Below are positions 10,681 through 22,362 of a DNA stretch of 64,000 nucleotides, piece after piece (the stretch's first letter is position 1; every line of letters begins with the position of its first letter). The position numbers and the translations under genes are program-made. The stretch covers positions 188,699,140 to 188,763,139 of the forward strand of contig NC_089493.1 in the NCBI RefSeq assembly GCF_036850765.1. The letters are read 5' to 3'. The notes below the pieces were generated by a model that saw nothing but the letters and a program-made list of their open reading frames with translations, was not told where the DNA came from and ran no database searches. Origin of the DNA: Saccopteryx bilineata (Eukaryota > Chordata > Mammalia > Chiroptera > Emballonuridae).

Positions 10681-11639
10681 ATCAAAAGGCTGGTTAAGTG
10701 TTTGATACCATTGCTTGCCCTGCATAGGGCACACCGGGCATGATGTCCCTTATTAGTTGTGTTGCTTTCACTTGTGCACTGACACGCAGATGGATATTTT
10801 ATTTATATACCTATATAAATAAAACAACGTTATCTCCATATACACCAAAAAAATCGTCAGAGTGGCTGACTGAATAGTTTAAGTTCTTCCACGTTGTTTT
10901 AGTATTGGACAGGTGGAGCCAGAAAGAATATAAATGAGAATATAGTTATTGTGTTTGTTTTAAAAGAAAGATGGAAAGGTGACTGAGTGCCGTGGGTATT
11001 TGAGTGGTTATTTTTGCCTTTCTTGGTAACCTCACATGGATGGCGTTCCGCAAATAACCTCCACTTTTCCATGCGTGGAATGGGTGGCCTGAGGGTGGCC
11101 GTCATCAAGCAGAATATGAATGCCAAGTAGGAGGCGCCAAAGCAAGTCAATGGGTATCATTTTTGCACAGCTATTTTTTTTTCTTTTTGCAGAGGTCATT
11201 CGCTTCTATCCACGCAGCCTCATTCATAAGTAACGTTTGTCTTTATTATTTTGCATAATGATGGTGGTTTTCATAGAGAAGATGATGAAAGCATTTCCTA
11301 AAAAACAAAACAAACAAACAAAAACAGTATCATTGGATTTAAATGTGGGTAAAAACGTCAATCCCCATGAACACAAGTGAACAAGAAATCAACAAACTTT
11401 TCCTGAGCGGGCAAGCTACCTTGTTTAAGGGTTTATGAAAGATACTGAAGATGCAGAGATGTTTAAACATAAATATTGCTCTCATTTAGTCTGCCGTGTA
11501 ATTGGAACAATAGGGCATGAACCTGAACGCCCAAATAACCAAGCTATAAAGGATTGGTGTGGATAAAAATAACCAGGAGGTAGAAAGGTGAGGGTTTATA
11601 TCTAAGAAAATGGCACTGACATTTGCTCCTGTGACATCG
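10681..11639. other. AT-rich non-coding DNA, no recognised gene
   Basis: No splice-bordered open segment or recognisable repeat apart from short A-rich tracts near 11300-11325. Nothing further supported. Confidence 0.4.
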
Positions 11640-11965
11640 CTAACCCTTAGTCTTACCTTCTGTAAAATGGTTCTAATAACAGCCATCTAGGGGGTTGTTG
11701 TAAGGTTTCGAAATGAGAGGCAATGATAAAATCGTATTAATAAGCACTTAGTACTAACTACTCTTTATTGTGTAGGAGGTATGGCCTAGCTCTTGTGCAA
11801 ATCACTTAACATCTATTAGCTAATTAAATTGTTATGACAATGTTTCACAGATGAAGGGAGTAAAAAAAATGGGATTTGACGAATGTCCCACAATTAGAAA
11901 GCAAATTTCAGGGTCAGGATTTAGACCTGAGAAGAATTCTAAAGCTACACGCTTGAGCAGCTGCT
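11640..11965. repeat. two adjacent MIR relics (+ then -)
   Basis: 11640-11756 reads as the MIR 3' half on + (CTGTAAAATGGTTCTAATAAC ... GGGGTTGTTGTAAGG ... AAGCACTTAG, in pieces). 11785-11965 reads as MIR on -, with AAATCACTTAACATC, the CAGATGAAGG and CCACAATTAGAAAGCAAATTTCAGGGTCAGGATTTAGACCTGAG pattern. Both diverged; edges approximate. Confidence 0.6.
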
Positions 11966-12024
11966 AGGATTAAAACACTTCTCATTGCTGTAAATGTATG
12001 AGAGTCAAGAAAGTCTCTTTAAAG

Positions 12025-12350
12025 CATTGGTCCCCAACCTTTCTTGGGCCACAGACCGGTTTAATGTCAGAAAATATTTTCACGGACTGGCCTTTAGGGT
12101 GGGACGGATAAATGCACAAAATAAAATTAGGCGACCGGAGTAAAAACTGTGGTATTTTTAAATATAATTGAACTTACGAGACAAGTGTCAAGAGTGAGTC
12201 TGAGACGGATGTAACAGAGGGAATCTGGTCACTTTTAAAAAAGAAAGCATCGTTCAGACTTAAATATAAATAAAACAGAAATAATGTAAGTTACTTATTC
12301 TTTCTCTGTGGATCGGTACTGGTCCGCGGCCCGGGGTTTGGGGACCACTG
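12025..12350 (+). mobile_element. non-autonomous hAT element with 8-base target duplication
   Basis: 326 bases bounded by terminal inverted repeats: CATTGGTCCCCAACC at the left, and the reverse complement of the right end reads CAGTGGTCCCCAAAC. The flanking octamers are CTTTAAAG (12017-12024) and CTTTAGAG (12351-12358). This is an 8-base target-site duplication with one mismatch, diagnostic of hAT transposons. The interior holds GGGCCACAGACCGGT near the left and GGTCCGCGGCCCGGGG near the right, and no transposase. It was mobilised in trans by an autonomous relative. Confidence 0.92.
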
Positions 12351-12358
12351 CTTTAGAG

Positions 12359-12929
12359 GACATGAATTTGTCCTGGTCTCAGATACAGGGATCGGAGTTA
12401 AATATGTGTGATGAAGGAGAAGAAGGCGTTCTAGAGGGAACAAGGAAAGTGCAGGAGGCATTGGGAGGGGCGAACATGGATTGGGCTGGGGACCAGTGAG
12501 CCCCTGGGAGGAGATGATAGAATGACTGTTTACATGGATCTGCTGGTGTCAGACCACAGAGGTGGTTAAATATGAGGCAAAGAAAACTGTACGTTGTTTT
12601 CTAAAAAATTCTGAGCCTTTGAAGATAGTTTACTTACAAAACTAATACTTCTTTAGAATAAAATAATCACTAATTACAGATTTTAAAAGACTGACAATAA
12701 CCACAAATATTCTAATTGGCAGAAAAGTAACTCGATCTTTTTATTATCAACCTGACACACCTTTTTAATCCTTTTTCCTACATTCTCCCCCCCACCCCAA
12801 TCCGTGAACTCTTTGTTTCATCAGATGATGATGATTTTTACTATCACGTTTGAACCTTTGACGATTTTAAAGCTGATTCATAAGATAATGAAATAAAACA
12901 GACTTTCAATTGACCAATCAATAACTATT
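12359..12929. other. non-coding DNA, no recognised gene
   Basis: A 63-codon frame that starts inside the hAT and runs into flanking DNA is accidental. No other feature seen. Confidence 0.4.
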
Positions 12930-13560
12930 GGGAATAGATGTCATTCAGAGTGGCATTTTGAGAAGGTTATTCTGGCTTGTGAAGGATGAATTGGAGACAA
13001 AAAGAAAACCTCTGAAAATGGCTGTTTTCAATAGCTGTGGCGTGACAGTTGGGAGAGGTGTCACAACTAACAAGGCACTAATAGTAAAGTATTGGTTTGC
13101 CAAAGATTAGCTGCTTTCTCCATTAGCGTAGATTCAAGGTCATTCCTGGAATAACATCACTCTCCTTCTCCTAAGTTCCATGTATTTTCTCGAGGGTGGG
13201 AAGGCGCTGGTGTCACACTCTGGTCCAGTCTTTGGCAGGACCCTAGGAATGTCCCCAGAGGAGTGGGTGCCTCATTCTGTCACCCTTCATGTGTTTGGGG
13301 ACAGAAAAGAAAACCAGGGAGAAGTACTACATTAAAGGGTTACTGCAATAGTCCCGACAACTGAGAGGGGGTCAGGAGTCTAGAAATGAAACGATAACTT
13401 TAAGAGTCAAGGCAGCGGGTAGGGGGAGTATTTGACAGTCTTGATAATTTGATGAGAGAGAAAGGAAAGAAAGGAACCCTGAATGACTCCAGGCTTACCC
13501 ACTTTACACAGGCGAGGGCATTGGGAGAAACGGCTTGCTTTGAGGGGGCTAAAATACTGT
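12930..13560. repeat. L2-type LINE relic, discontinuous
   Basis: L2-like blocks lie at about 12930-13010 (GAGAAGGTTATTCTGGCTTG) and 13320-13530 (TTACTGCAATAGTCCCGACAA..., GATGAGAGAGAAAGGAAAG..., CCTGAATGACTCCAGGCTTACC). The 13110-13310 part is unassigned. Low similarity; inferred from block order. Confidence 0.45.
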
Positions 13561-13669
13561 CTACCTGAGCTATTAAAGCAAAACCTGTTGGGAAAGATTT
13601 CGTAGCAATAAAAGCACTTCTTGTGTGCTAAGAAAGGAATTCCCAATAACACTTACATTTTTTTTTAAC

Positions 13670-13845
13670 CTAATGGCAGCCCCCATGAGACAGGTAATGT
13701 TATTACTCCCATTTTAAGAGGGAACAGCTACCGAGAGGCAAAAGAACTTGGCCAAGATCACACAGCAAGTAGGTGGTAGAGCTGGGACGCAATCCCAGGC
13801 AGCCTGGTTCCCAAAACTGGGCACTTGTCCTAGGTCGACATCTAT
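13670..13845 (-). repeat. MIR SINE relic
   Basis: Reads as reverse MIR: ATTACTCCCATTTTAAGAGGG, CCGAGAGGCAAAAGAACTTGGCCAAGATCACACAGCAAGTAGGTGG (in pieces), then AGAGCTGGGACGCAATCCCAGGCAG. A well-preserved core. Confidence 0.82.
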
Positions 13846-15989
13846 TTATGCCACACAGACATGAAGCTCCCCCACAGAGAAACGTCTTATAAAACGTCAT
13901 AGTCTAGTAAGAAATGTTAACTTCAGCTGGGCCACCACGGGGCACCCCATTATAACGGATAGCCCCCCCAATCAGATATCTTAAAAATAAATCATATATC
14001 TTCGTCTATAAATCATGCCCACTCAGGGTGCCCACGTCCTCACTAAAGAAGTGATAAAAATAAGTGACAACACTGATAGCCATCTGTAGCTGCTTAAAAA
14101 TCTCTTTTTGTCGCCTTGATTTCTGTCCGTCTTGCCCTGACCATGTTTTGCTGATTCCTCCTCTTCAGTGAGCTCCAGGCCCCTCCCCTGCTTTCATTGC
14201 TCTGAAATAGTTGTATTCTTGGAACAGAAAATTCTCAGTCTATTTACTCCCTTGTATAAAGTTATATTTAACGATAGAACTTCTAGCAATAATGTCACTC
14301 AAAGGAGGCTGCTTTAGACCCTAAGAAATGTTGGCAAAGAATTCCGTATTTTCCGGGGCCCCCTTTCCCTTGCTCCTCGCTGGCCTCTGCAGCCTCTTGT
14401 CCACTCCCTCTGAGCACTCTCTGTTCCCTGCCCACTGCCTTCTGTTCCGCTCTTGTGTGTTCTCCGTTCTCTGCTCTGCCTTCATGAGAAGTAGCATTTT
14501 ATCTCCATCACACTGGGGGGAGGGAGGGGACTTGTTACTTCTTTATTTGGGTCCAAGCTAAAAACATAGCCTCCAATTGCCAAACCACAAAAATTATGAC
14601 ACTTCGTGTTTAACAAGTATAAGGCATCCTTCTTTGGGTACCACAGTGTGGCCAGGGTGGAGGAGGAAGGTCTTATTCCTGGACCACTTTTCATTCTATA
14701 TCTGGCCACTTACATAGAAACTCCAAAATACCAGATGCCCAGGGTCCATGCTATACAGTTGAGACAGATCGTACTTGAAGTGAAATAACTGAGTGGGATT
14801 GTTTTTTAGGGTTTTTTTTTTCCAAAATAATATCTGTTATAAGTAGGACACATCAATTTACCGTTAGTTATCAAGATTGCCTAAATTTGGAAATAGGGTC
14901 ACTGAAAAACCTGGGTGTGTCTCCTCCTCCTGCTGGCTCCTTGCTGTATTAGCTCAGCTTACCAGGGAAAGCAAGCGGTTCTCACCAGTCTCTTAACTTC
15001 TACCAAATACTTAACCTTGGAATCAGCAATTTACATCCTTCTAAAAGAGGTCACTTAGGGAATTGAACTGTGTAATCCTAGCCCCCGTGTGGCAGGAGAG
15101 AAGCAGGAATGGAACAGAGCTGGTGAAGCTCCGCTTGAAACCCTGTGAATTAGGAAATCATTTCTTTTCGACTTGGTTTTAAAAATGGAACTTACCAAAA
15201 AGAAAAGGAAAAAAAGATATGGTAGAGGAAGGCAGAAGGAAGCAGTAAAAGTCTGTAGAAAGAGTGACTCCAAAACTCTGTTCCAGGACTCAAGAAAGCA
15301 AGCCTGTTGTCACATTTGGAGGGAAAGCAGAAGGAATCGAGCTTTTCACTTTGCTACTAGCCTCTTGCCCACCGCCTTTCCTGCACAAACCTGGCCCTCC
15401 TTTTTCTGCTTTTCTTAATAAAACTAGTGGAGAAAACCCACCTTTCAAACTTTCACCAGGAAACAACGGGGTTTTGCAAGTGCTGCTATTTCGGCGTGGG
15501 CTGTTTTGTGTTTTTTTTTTTCTTTTAAAGACCCACCCTTGAGACGAAACACTTGTTTCTTCTTTTGTTTACCCGTGGCAGTTTGTCAGCAGTTATGATA
15601 AGTCGAGTTCCATCTGCCAGTAAAAACTACGTTGCAAATTGCTGTCGAAATTAGCAGCTTTCATTTTTGCCTACATAAATAAATACGCAGAATAAATTGC
15701 ACTTAAACGCATCTTCCCCGCCTCCCTCCATTCCTCCCCCCTTCCCCCCCCCCAAAAAAAAATACCCAGGTACACCGACCGCCCAGTTCCATGCCAATCA
15801 GACCAAACCAGGGCCACACGGCCGATTATCTCAGTCTTCAAACCTGGAAAAGACCCGAATGCGTTTCTAAATGAGAGAGGCAGTGTGTATCATGCTCGCC
15901 GAGATAAAAACAGAAGCTGGCAGGCACTGCTCTGTGGCTTTATTCTCAGAATCCTTTGCCTGAAACCCGCTCTGTCTTTTCCCCCGTGT
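13846..15989. other. non-coding DNA upstream of the candidate promoter
   Basis: No gene or repeat recognised. From about 15550 the sequence looks less repeat-like, with AT-rich motifs (ACATAAATAAATACGC at 15673). A purine/pyrimidine-skewed stretch follows at 15720-15770. This could hold promoter-proximal regulatory elements, but I see no defined site. Confidence 0.35.
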
Positions 15990-15992
15990 TCG

Positions 15993-16038
<46 letters not shown>

Positions 16039-16110
16039 CCTCCCTCCCTCCTCTTTCTCCCTCTCTCTTCCTCTCCCTCTCTCCTCCTTGTCTTCCCCTC
16101 GCTCATTGTT
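15990..16110. repeat. long CT-rich (TC)n polypyrimidine tract
   Basis: About 20 uninterrupted CT units (15997-16036), followed by imperfect CCTCCCTC/CTCTCTTCC runs. It lies about 0.4-0.5 kb upstream of the candidate start codon at 16530. Such tracts are frequent near mammalian promoters and can form triplex structures. Confidence 0.92.
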
Positions 16111-16529
16111 CTCTCCTCCCGCTTTTGATGCGCATACGTTGTCACATTCCATTGACTCTCCCCTCTCTGTTCTTGCGCTCCAGCCTGCCGGAAGCACCGC
16201 CAGGCAGCGGCAGCCTCGCCCGCGAGTTTGAGTCGTGTGTGTGCAGCTCAGTTTGATCGAGCGCTCCTTCCCTGCCTTTTCACTCCCACAAAAGATTAAA
16301 AGGTGGCGTCACATTGCTCTCCTGTTCCTTCCCGCAGGAGGGACTTAAAAGGGACAACAAAAACTAATCACTTTCAATAAGCATTTTCTTGCCGGAGGGG
16401 GAAAAGGGAAGGGGGGGAAAAAAAGGAGGAGGAAAAAAAAAAAAAAAAAAAAAAAGAGGCAGGGGGCGGGGGTGGATTTAGTGGTGTAATTTGAGACCGG
16501 TGGTGAGTGAGGCTTGGGGCCGGCTAGAG
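16111..16529 (+). promoter_or_regulatory. candidate promoter / 5' UTR of the first exon
   Basis: This links the CT tract to the candidate ATG. It has scattered CpG (GCTCCAGC, GAGCGCTCC and CCCGCGAG areas) and two A/G-rich blocks, ending with a run of about 20 A at 16433-16455. There is no clear TATA box at a fixed distance, so a dispersed TATA-less start would be expected. A TAG stop in frame with the ATG at 16479-16481 shows the coding frame begins within this exon. Transcription start unknown. The promoter assignment is inferred only from position and composition. Confidence 0.35.
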
Positions 16530-16575
16530 ATGCTGCACGCTGCTAACAAGGGAAGGAAGCCTTCAGCCGAGACAG
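16530..16575 (+). CDS. candidate first coding exon (partial gene, product unknown)
   Basis: ATG at 16530 opens 15 complete codons, MLHAANKGRKPSAET, plus one base of a split codon. It ends at a near-perfect donor, ACAG|GTAAGAG, at 16575/16576 (phase 1). The in-frame TAG at 16479 makes this the first usable ATG of the frame. The peptide is basic and hydrophilic with no signal-peptide character, so a cytosolic or nuclear protein is more likely than a secreted one. I have a vague sense of familiarity with this N-terminus but cannot assign a gene, so no symbol is given. The downstream exon it joins is probably outside the window. A coding start is inferred; the donor and stop are seen. Confidence 0.5.
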
Positions 16576-19500
16576 GTAAGAGCGCCCATCGAAGGGTTTG
16601 ACCGAGTGGCTTAGTTAAATCTCTGTTTTCACCGTTTTGTAATTGAGAACGGCATCCGCAGCTGAAGCCGATTTTTCAGTCGGTTTCCTTTTGTTTAACA
16701 TAGAAAGTACCTGTATTAATTTTGACGAATTAGAGCATGCAGCAAATTCAATTGCGAAAATAGATTTGTATAGTAAATGCATTTATCCTGAGTGATTTCG
16801 CCTCCGTTTTATTTCAGGGGAGAGATGAGAAAGATGCTTTTGATCCAGAACAGCACTTTGCATTACCGTTAAATTCTAAACAGCTAACGGGAAAATAAAA
16901 TAATCCAATTGATCCTGTTTTTGAACTCCGGGACTTAAAACCCTGGGAGAGAGCTGCCATTTGACGTGTTTCTTCCAACCCAACTTCTGATGCGTTATAA
17001 TAATTTTTTCACCGGAGGTTTAAGCAAGGGTAGAGTTTATTTAAGTCTCGCTGCTGGGGTTGTATTTGGTTTGGAGCTTGTGGGCGATGCGCTGCTTATA
17101 TCACAACCTGTGTCAGGTTGATGTTTCATAAATGGAGATGAAGTGTTGTCCCAAATGAAATATAAAGTTAAAACGTCAGGTTAGGGCACGGTTCGGGAAA
17201 GGATCGGGTAAAGAGGAGAGCTAAATGATGACCATTTGAACTGGGCGTTCACTCTGGAGGTGCTGTTTTATGAGCTTTCCTTGGATTTTAAGAGGCTCGG
17301 TAATGAAGGGGAATGATTATCAGTCTCAGGTCGGAACTTTGCATTAGAACCCTAAATACCGAGTGCTATGGACTTGCACTGTAGGTGGCTTTGAGGAATC
17401 TGTCCCTTTTGTGCTCTATGAATGGGAGTTGTGGATTAGGTTGGATGGCGTTTCTCCTTTAGGGAGCGTTGGGATAACGCTTAAAAGGCTCACATCTATT
17501 TTAATGTTGAAGAGACACAAAATGCAATATACTATCATCTTCCAGCACCTGATTTTTGTGCCTTTTTTTTTTAAGTTTTGATAAATTTGTTTTTAGCCTC
17601 AGTCTTTGCTGACTTTGTGTTTATTGCCCCTGCTGCTAAAATTTACTGCTGTCATGAATGAACAGAGATTTGAGAATGCAAAAAAAAAAAAAAAAAAAAA
17701 AAAAAGAGAGTTTTTATTTCAGGACAACAGAAATCCAAATTATATCCAGATTTTTCTCAGGAATATCACTGAAATGGTTGAATTAATGTTTTAGGTGATT
17801 ATTTTTTTGGATGTGGATGTCTGAATATTAAAAGTACGTACCCAATTCTGTGAAAAGACTGCGTCTCCGGAATGAGATACAGAAAAAGGTGACTTGAATG
17901 CCTCCCCAAGGTTCGGTCCTGGGAAGGACGCTGTACTGTGGCATTGCTGCGTTCAGCAACCATGAATGAGAGGACGTTTGCTGTGTGTGTTTGGTGATAA
18001 GACTGTCCTCCTCCCGAGCTGTCACACTGGACTTGCTGCTCCATACCGTCCTCCGGCATGTCTCGTGTTGGCTAGACCGTCCATCTAACGACACGCTGTG
18101 GGTGCCGCCCGTGAATCCAATTTTTATAAGAACATCAGGAGCTGCTGAATTTGGGGGGGAGTGGAGACCGAATGGAACGTGGGTCTCGTCATACATCCCT
18201 GAGAGAGAAAACCTCCAGTGGAGGTTCCACGGGGACATTTAATTTTTCCATCATGGTTAAAAGAGCAGAGCAAGATGTGGACAGGGACAGGAGACTGCTG
18301 TAGGCTGTTTGTTGTAACCAGGCTGGTGACAGCATAGTGAGGTTTTGAAAATCCCAGCACATACATACAGTTTTCTCTTTATCAACTTACAAAACTTTGC
18401 AGGATCTTGAAGTAGTACTTCTCCAATTCAATCTGTGCTTTTTGTTTTTTGGTGTTCTTCTTTCTTTCTTTTCTTTTTTTCACATAGCTCTCTTGCATAA
18501 AATCTTTTTACTCTAACTCTTGCCGTGCCAAGCTATGGAGTTACATTGCCGCCAGTAGTGATAATGACTTCTTAAATTAGTGACAAGGGCTGAGAAGATG
18601 GGCCAGGAGAACTGTGTTGTCTGTGTCATGTATGCGTTCTGTGTGTGAGAGTGACTTCTTCAAGGGGAGGAGAGGGTAAGTTGGAAGTTGCAGCTTGGCT
18701 GTTTGTACCACTGAAAGGTCCTCCCAGAGATCTCACTAGAACTGAAGTAGGCAGGAACCTATTCTCTGCCTAGTGGTCGTTCAGCGTGCACTTTCTAAGC
18801 AGATGGTAACCCAAACTATCCTTACTCAAACTATCTGATTCATATAAATAGCATTTTTCTGACTTTTCCAGTAGATGTTGCTGGAGAGCAAAGAAAAGAT
18901 TATTATTTTTACAGGAAAAATAAAAATAAAAAGAAATATAGTAGACTTAATACAAACCAATGAAAAAGATCCTTCTCCCCAAACTCTGCTGGTAGCATTT
19001 TGCATAATTTTCTAATTAATGAATTATATTGAATCATTACCTTTTATGATCTATAGAAGAAAGCTATTAAAACTTGAGTTAGAATTTTTAAAATTATGCA
19101 ATTGTCCTCTTTAGCCCCTATATATAACGTCTGTTTACTGTTTTCCATTTATAAAAAAAAATCAAGTTAACTGCACATTACTATTCAGAACATTTCATCC
19201 CTGAATGCTAAAACCCTTTAACATGCAAATATGATGTCAGAGGAAGAACTGAAATAGAATACCCTGAGAAGAGTAATGATCAAATGCATTATAAAAACAT
19301 GCACCAGTTGCCAACATGTAATGAAATATTAAGAAATTAAAAGCATGCAACCTCTAAAGTAATAGAATTTCATTGCTCTGAGACTGTTTTCCCACTGAAT
19401 ATTAAGTGCTTAATAGATCTATCCATTTAAAAAAAAAGAAAACAATCAAAACCCTACATGGTTTGTCAGGGAAGTTCTTTCATTATATGATTTTTGAAAA

Positions 19501-20590
19501 ATTAGCCCAATAGGATTTTCCTTAGACTAGGAAATGTAATTAACGTTGGATATTAAGTGCCAAAGCCACCAGGCTTGATGGAGAAAAGAGGCATTCAGAG
19601 AGCAAGCCTCGGCGCTAGAAGCAGAGGGGGACCCACACTGAAAGTACCCGGCTGGTAATCACTCTGATAAAATGACAAAGACATCCCAGAGGAGCCCAGG
19701 ATTCTGGTACCCAGACACAAACTGATGCAATTTCAGGCAACCAATGACCTCTATCTGTGGGAATATTTATTTTCGGAAAGGATCAGTTCACCAATTTCAG
19801 TTGTGAAAGAGAAGTGCATCTATATCTATTTTTTTCCCCAAAGCAAAGGGCCCTTGGATATGACAGAAGCGCTTACAGCTAGGAGGAGGGTACAACCTAT
19901 GATAAGGCAGGGCTCTCCGCACCTCTCACCGTAAACAGCCCAAGCTCTTTGCCGACGTTTGTCTTCTCTTCCACGGAAGCCCTTCTGTGTCAGTTTTTAT
20001 TCCTGAGGTGTGAAGTGCTTCGTAGGATGTTTTGATGTAACACCCATTCATTTTTCTTTTCTGAAAGGAAAAAAAAAACGAAATCCTTATATTTAGAAGA
20101 CATGAGTGTCAACTACTCCTATTTTGTAATTAGCACGAGAAACCCCCTGGAATAAGAATGTTCCCTAATTTTTGTTGTTGTTGTTTTGGGCTTTGATTTC
20201 CATACATAGATATTTTTTCTCTCTGTCTTTAAGAAAAGTTTTATCATTTGGGGGAAATGTTGGTTTCTCTTTTCTGGTTTGTTTGTTGCTCACTTTTGGG
20301 GTTCTCCTTTTTCATGAGAGCCGCCAAGCCCTCACTGTCCCCAGAGCACTCTGAACTCAGTAGGACAAATGGTCCTCTAGCAGCAACAGCAGCCGTCTGT
20401 CCTCTCACTGAGAACCTTAGGAAGGCTGAGCAGGCGAACCATACCCCGAGAATTGCCTCCTGGGTTCAAATGTGCCAAGCCCTCACTCTTTTCTTGGGAG
20501 AGCTGAAGAGGGAAGACCACTGCAGATCAAGCGGACCCCAAGGAGGGCAGCCTTATGAATCAGGAGTGAAATGTGAAAACACAGCATAAG
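16576..20590. other. intron-like AT-rich DNA, repeat-poor
   Basis: Apart from a run of about 25 A at 17681-17705, there are almost no recognisable repeats. Some segments (about 16640-16850 and 18880-19400) are rich in TAAT/ATTA and TGCAAAT-like motifs, the look of conserved intronic enhancers near developmental genes. That is inference from texture only; no specific site is claimed. Confidence 0.35.
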
Positions 20591-20594
20591 CCCG

Positions 20595-20860
20595 ATGAGT
20601 GAAATCGAAGGGATCATGGGGAAGTTATGCCAAAAAGAAGGACGGCATTACCATGCCAGGACGATGGAGGGCATTGAATGTCAGGTCAAGGTATTTAATA
20701 GCCACTGGGAGAATGTGACCCGGCAGCTCCTGGAGGAGTCCCTTGGTAGGGGAATAGGGAAGGAGTGGAACAGCGGGTCTTTATTATGCCCTCGACCCAT
20801 CCAAGAGATGCTGAAATGCCTGTGTAGGGGCCAACTGCTCTCCTATTGAATTGTGACCTC
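20595..20860. repeat. possible L2-type LINE relic
   Basis: GCATTACCATGCCAGG, GATGGAGGGCATTGAATGTCAGG and TATTTAATAGCCACTGGGAGAATG resemble the L2 block containing TTTGGATTTTATTC...GGGAAGCCATTGGAG. The 84-codon frame across it is therefore more likely LINE remnant than gene. Confidence 0.4.
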
Positions 20861-21943
20861 AAAGAGCTATTGTTATTAATGAGATATTGCTTTATCTTTT
20901 AGGGATGTTGTTAAAAAAAAAACAACAACAGCAGTAACAACAACAACAATGAGAACCCTTAGTGTAGAGCCTGGAAGAGGGTGAATAATCCATTGCATTA
21001 GCCTAGACATGGGTGGTAAGGTCAAGAAACACTGTGGAGGGGAAGGAGAGGGGTCGTGAGAAACACCTTCCTACTATAATTATTGCAATTTCTTGTGTGC
21101 ACTGTAGATGTCATGGCCTCATTAGGCAAGGATTGTGTGTCTATGCATTTGTTTTCATAAGAAAAAACTTTCCCCATTCATCAGAGATGAGACCTGTAGT
21201 TTAGAAGATAGGGTATTTCGTTCTACTATTTGGGTGTAATCACTTAGTGTTATGGTCACCTCCCATTTCCTGACATTGAATAGGATGGAGTTTTATGCTC
21301 TCTAAGGGTTTTCATGTCTCTGGAAAGGTGTATACTTTGTTTATTAGAATTAGTTGCCTCCCTGAATTGCCTGTGGTGTCAGTTACTTTCAAAAACCTTG
21401 ACTAACTTACCTTGAACTCTCAGGTGCCTGGTGTTTTTGACTGACGAGCTCAGCCGTGAAGACTTTCCTAACTATGTAACAGAAGTTATGTTAACATATA
21501 AAATATTTTCTTGTGTCCACTAGACTTTATAATGAGAAGGAGCAAAAGTAATTAGCAGCACAATTAAGTAAGTAGAGTGCCAACCAGCCTGTTCAGGTGG
21601 ACAGGTTCACCAACAGCACCTGGAAACCAAGCTGTAAATGAATATCTTGCTTTGTCTTCCAACCACTTTAATCTAACTTGTTCCATTTACCTTTTCCAAG
21701 CTTTTCATCTTTCCACCATTTTAATACCATCAGAGATGGGGGGCTGCCCATGACATTCACACTTGACATTATCAAACACAAAAGCCATCACTCATACACT
21801 TGACTGCATTACAATGCAAGGGAAAAAATAGATCCCAAAGGCATAGAAATTATTGTTTCGTATCTTGAATGTAGGTGGATATTTTTTTTTTCCATTTCCT
21901 CCAGCCTGCCTTACTTGACTGATTTGCTTCTGTGTGTTTGCAG

Positions 21944-22014
21944 AGGGCTTTGAAAACCCTGGAAAAATCAGCACTCACAAATCCGTAACGTACACATCCT
22001 TATGTTCACTGGAG
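21944..22014 (+). CDS. candidate 71-base cassette exon
   Basis: The acceptor is preceded by a pyrimidine-rich stretch ending CTGTGTGTTTGCAG|AGGG, and the donor is CTGGAG|GTATGT. Entered in phase 1, the phase left by the exon ending at 16575, all 23 full codons are open. The completed first codon is Glu, then GFENPGKISTHK and a Ser/Thr/Tyr-rich tail. It leaves in phase 0. A chance open frame of this size is not rare, so the splice sites carry most of the weight. No homology recognised. Confidence 0.25.
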
Positions 22015-22290
22015 GTATGTGTATTAATACAATGGAAATTTACAACTCTATTATTTCTGTTATCCACTAGGCACCAACCATATTCTGCTGTAATATCAAT
22101 GCTGAGCCTTGCAGTGCAGCTGACTTTTCACCATTGACTCCAGTTATTCTGACTGTCAGACAGCTGTGGCCAAACCTTTTCCTGACTCACACCTGTACGG
22201 TCATTGCAGTAACTCCATTAGCGCTGGGTAGACCAGAAACCTACTGAATTCATGCAGTCCTGTGTTTGTTTACCCATGAAATTACCCATG

Positions 22291-22292
<2 letters not shown>

Positions 22293-22341
<49 letters not shown>

Positions 22342-22362
22342 CCTCCCTCTCTCTCTGTGTGC
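22293..22362. repeat. (TC)n microsatellite
   Basis: About 23 CT units, then CCCTCCCTCCCTCTCTCTC. The rest of 20861-23911 is intron-like DNA with no other repeat recognised. Confidence 0.95.

Noticed and set aside
15867..16256. Four overlapping frames of Ser/Leu or Arg/Glu repeats on both strands.
   Set aside because: They are translations of the CT tract.
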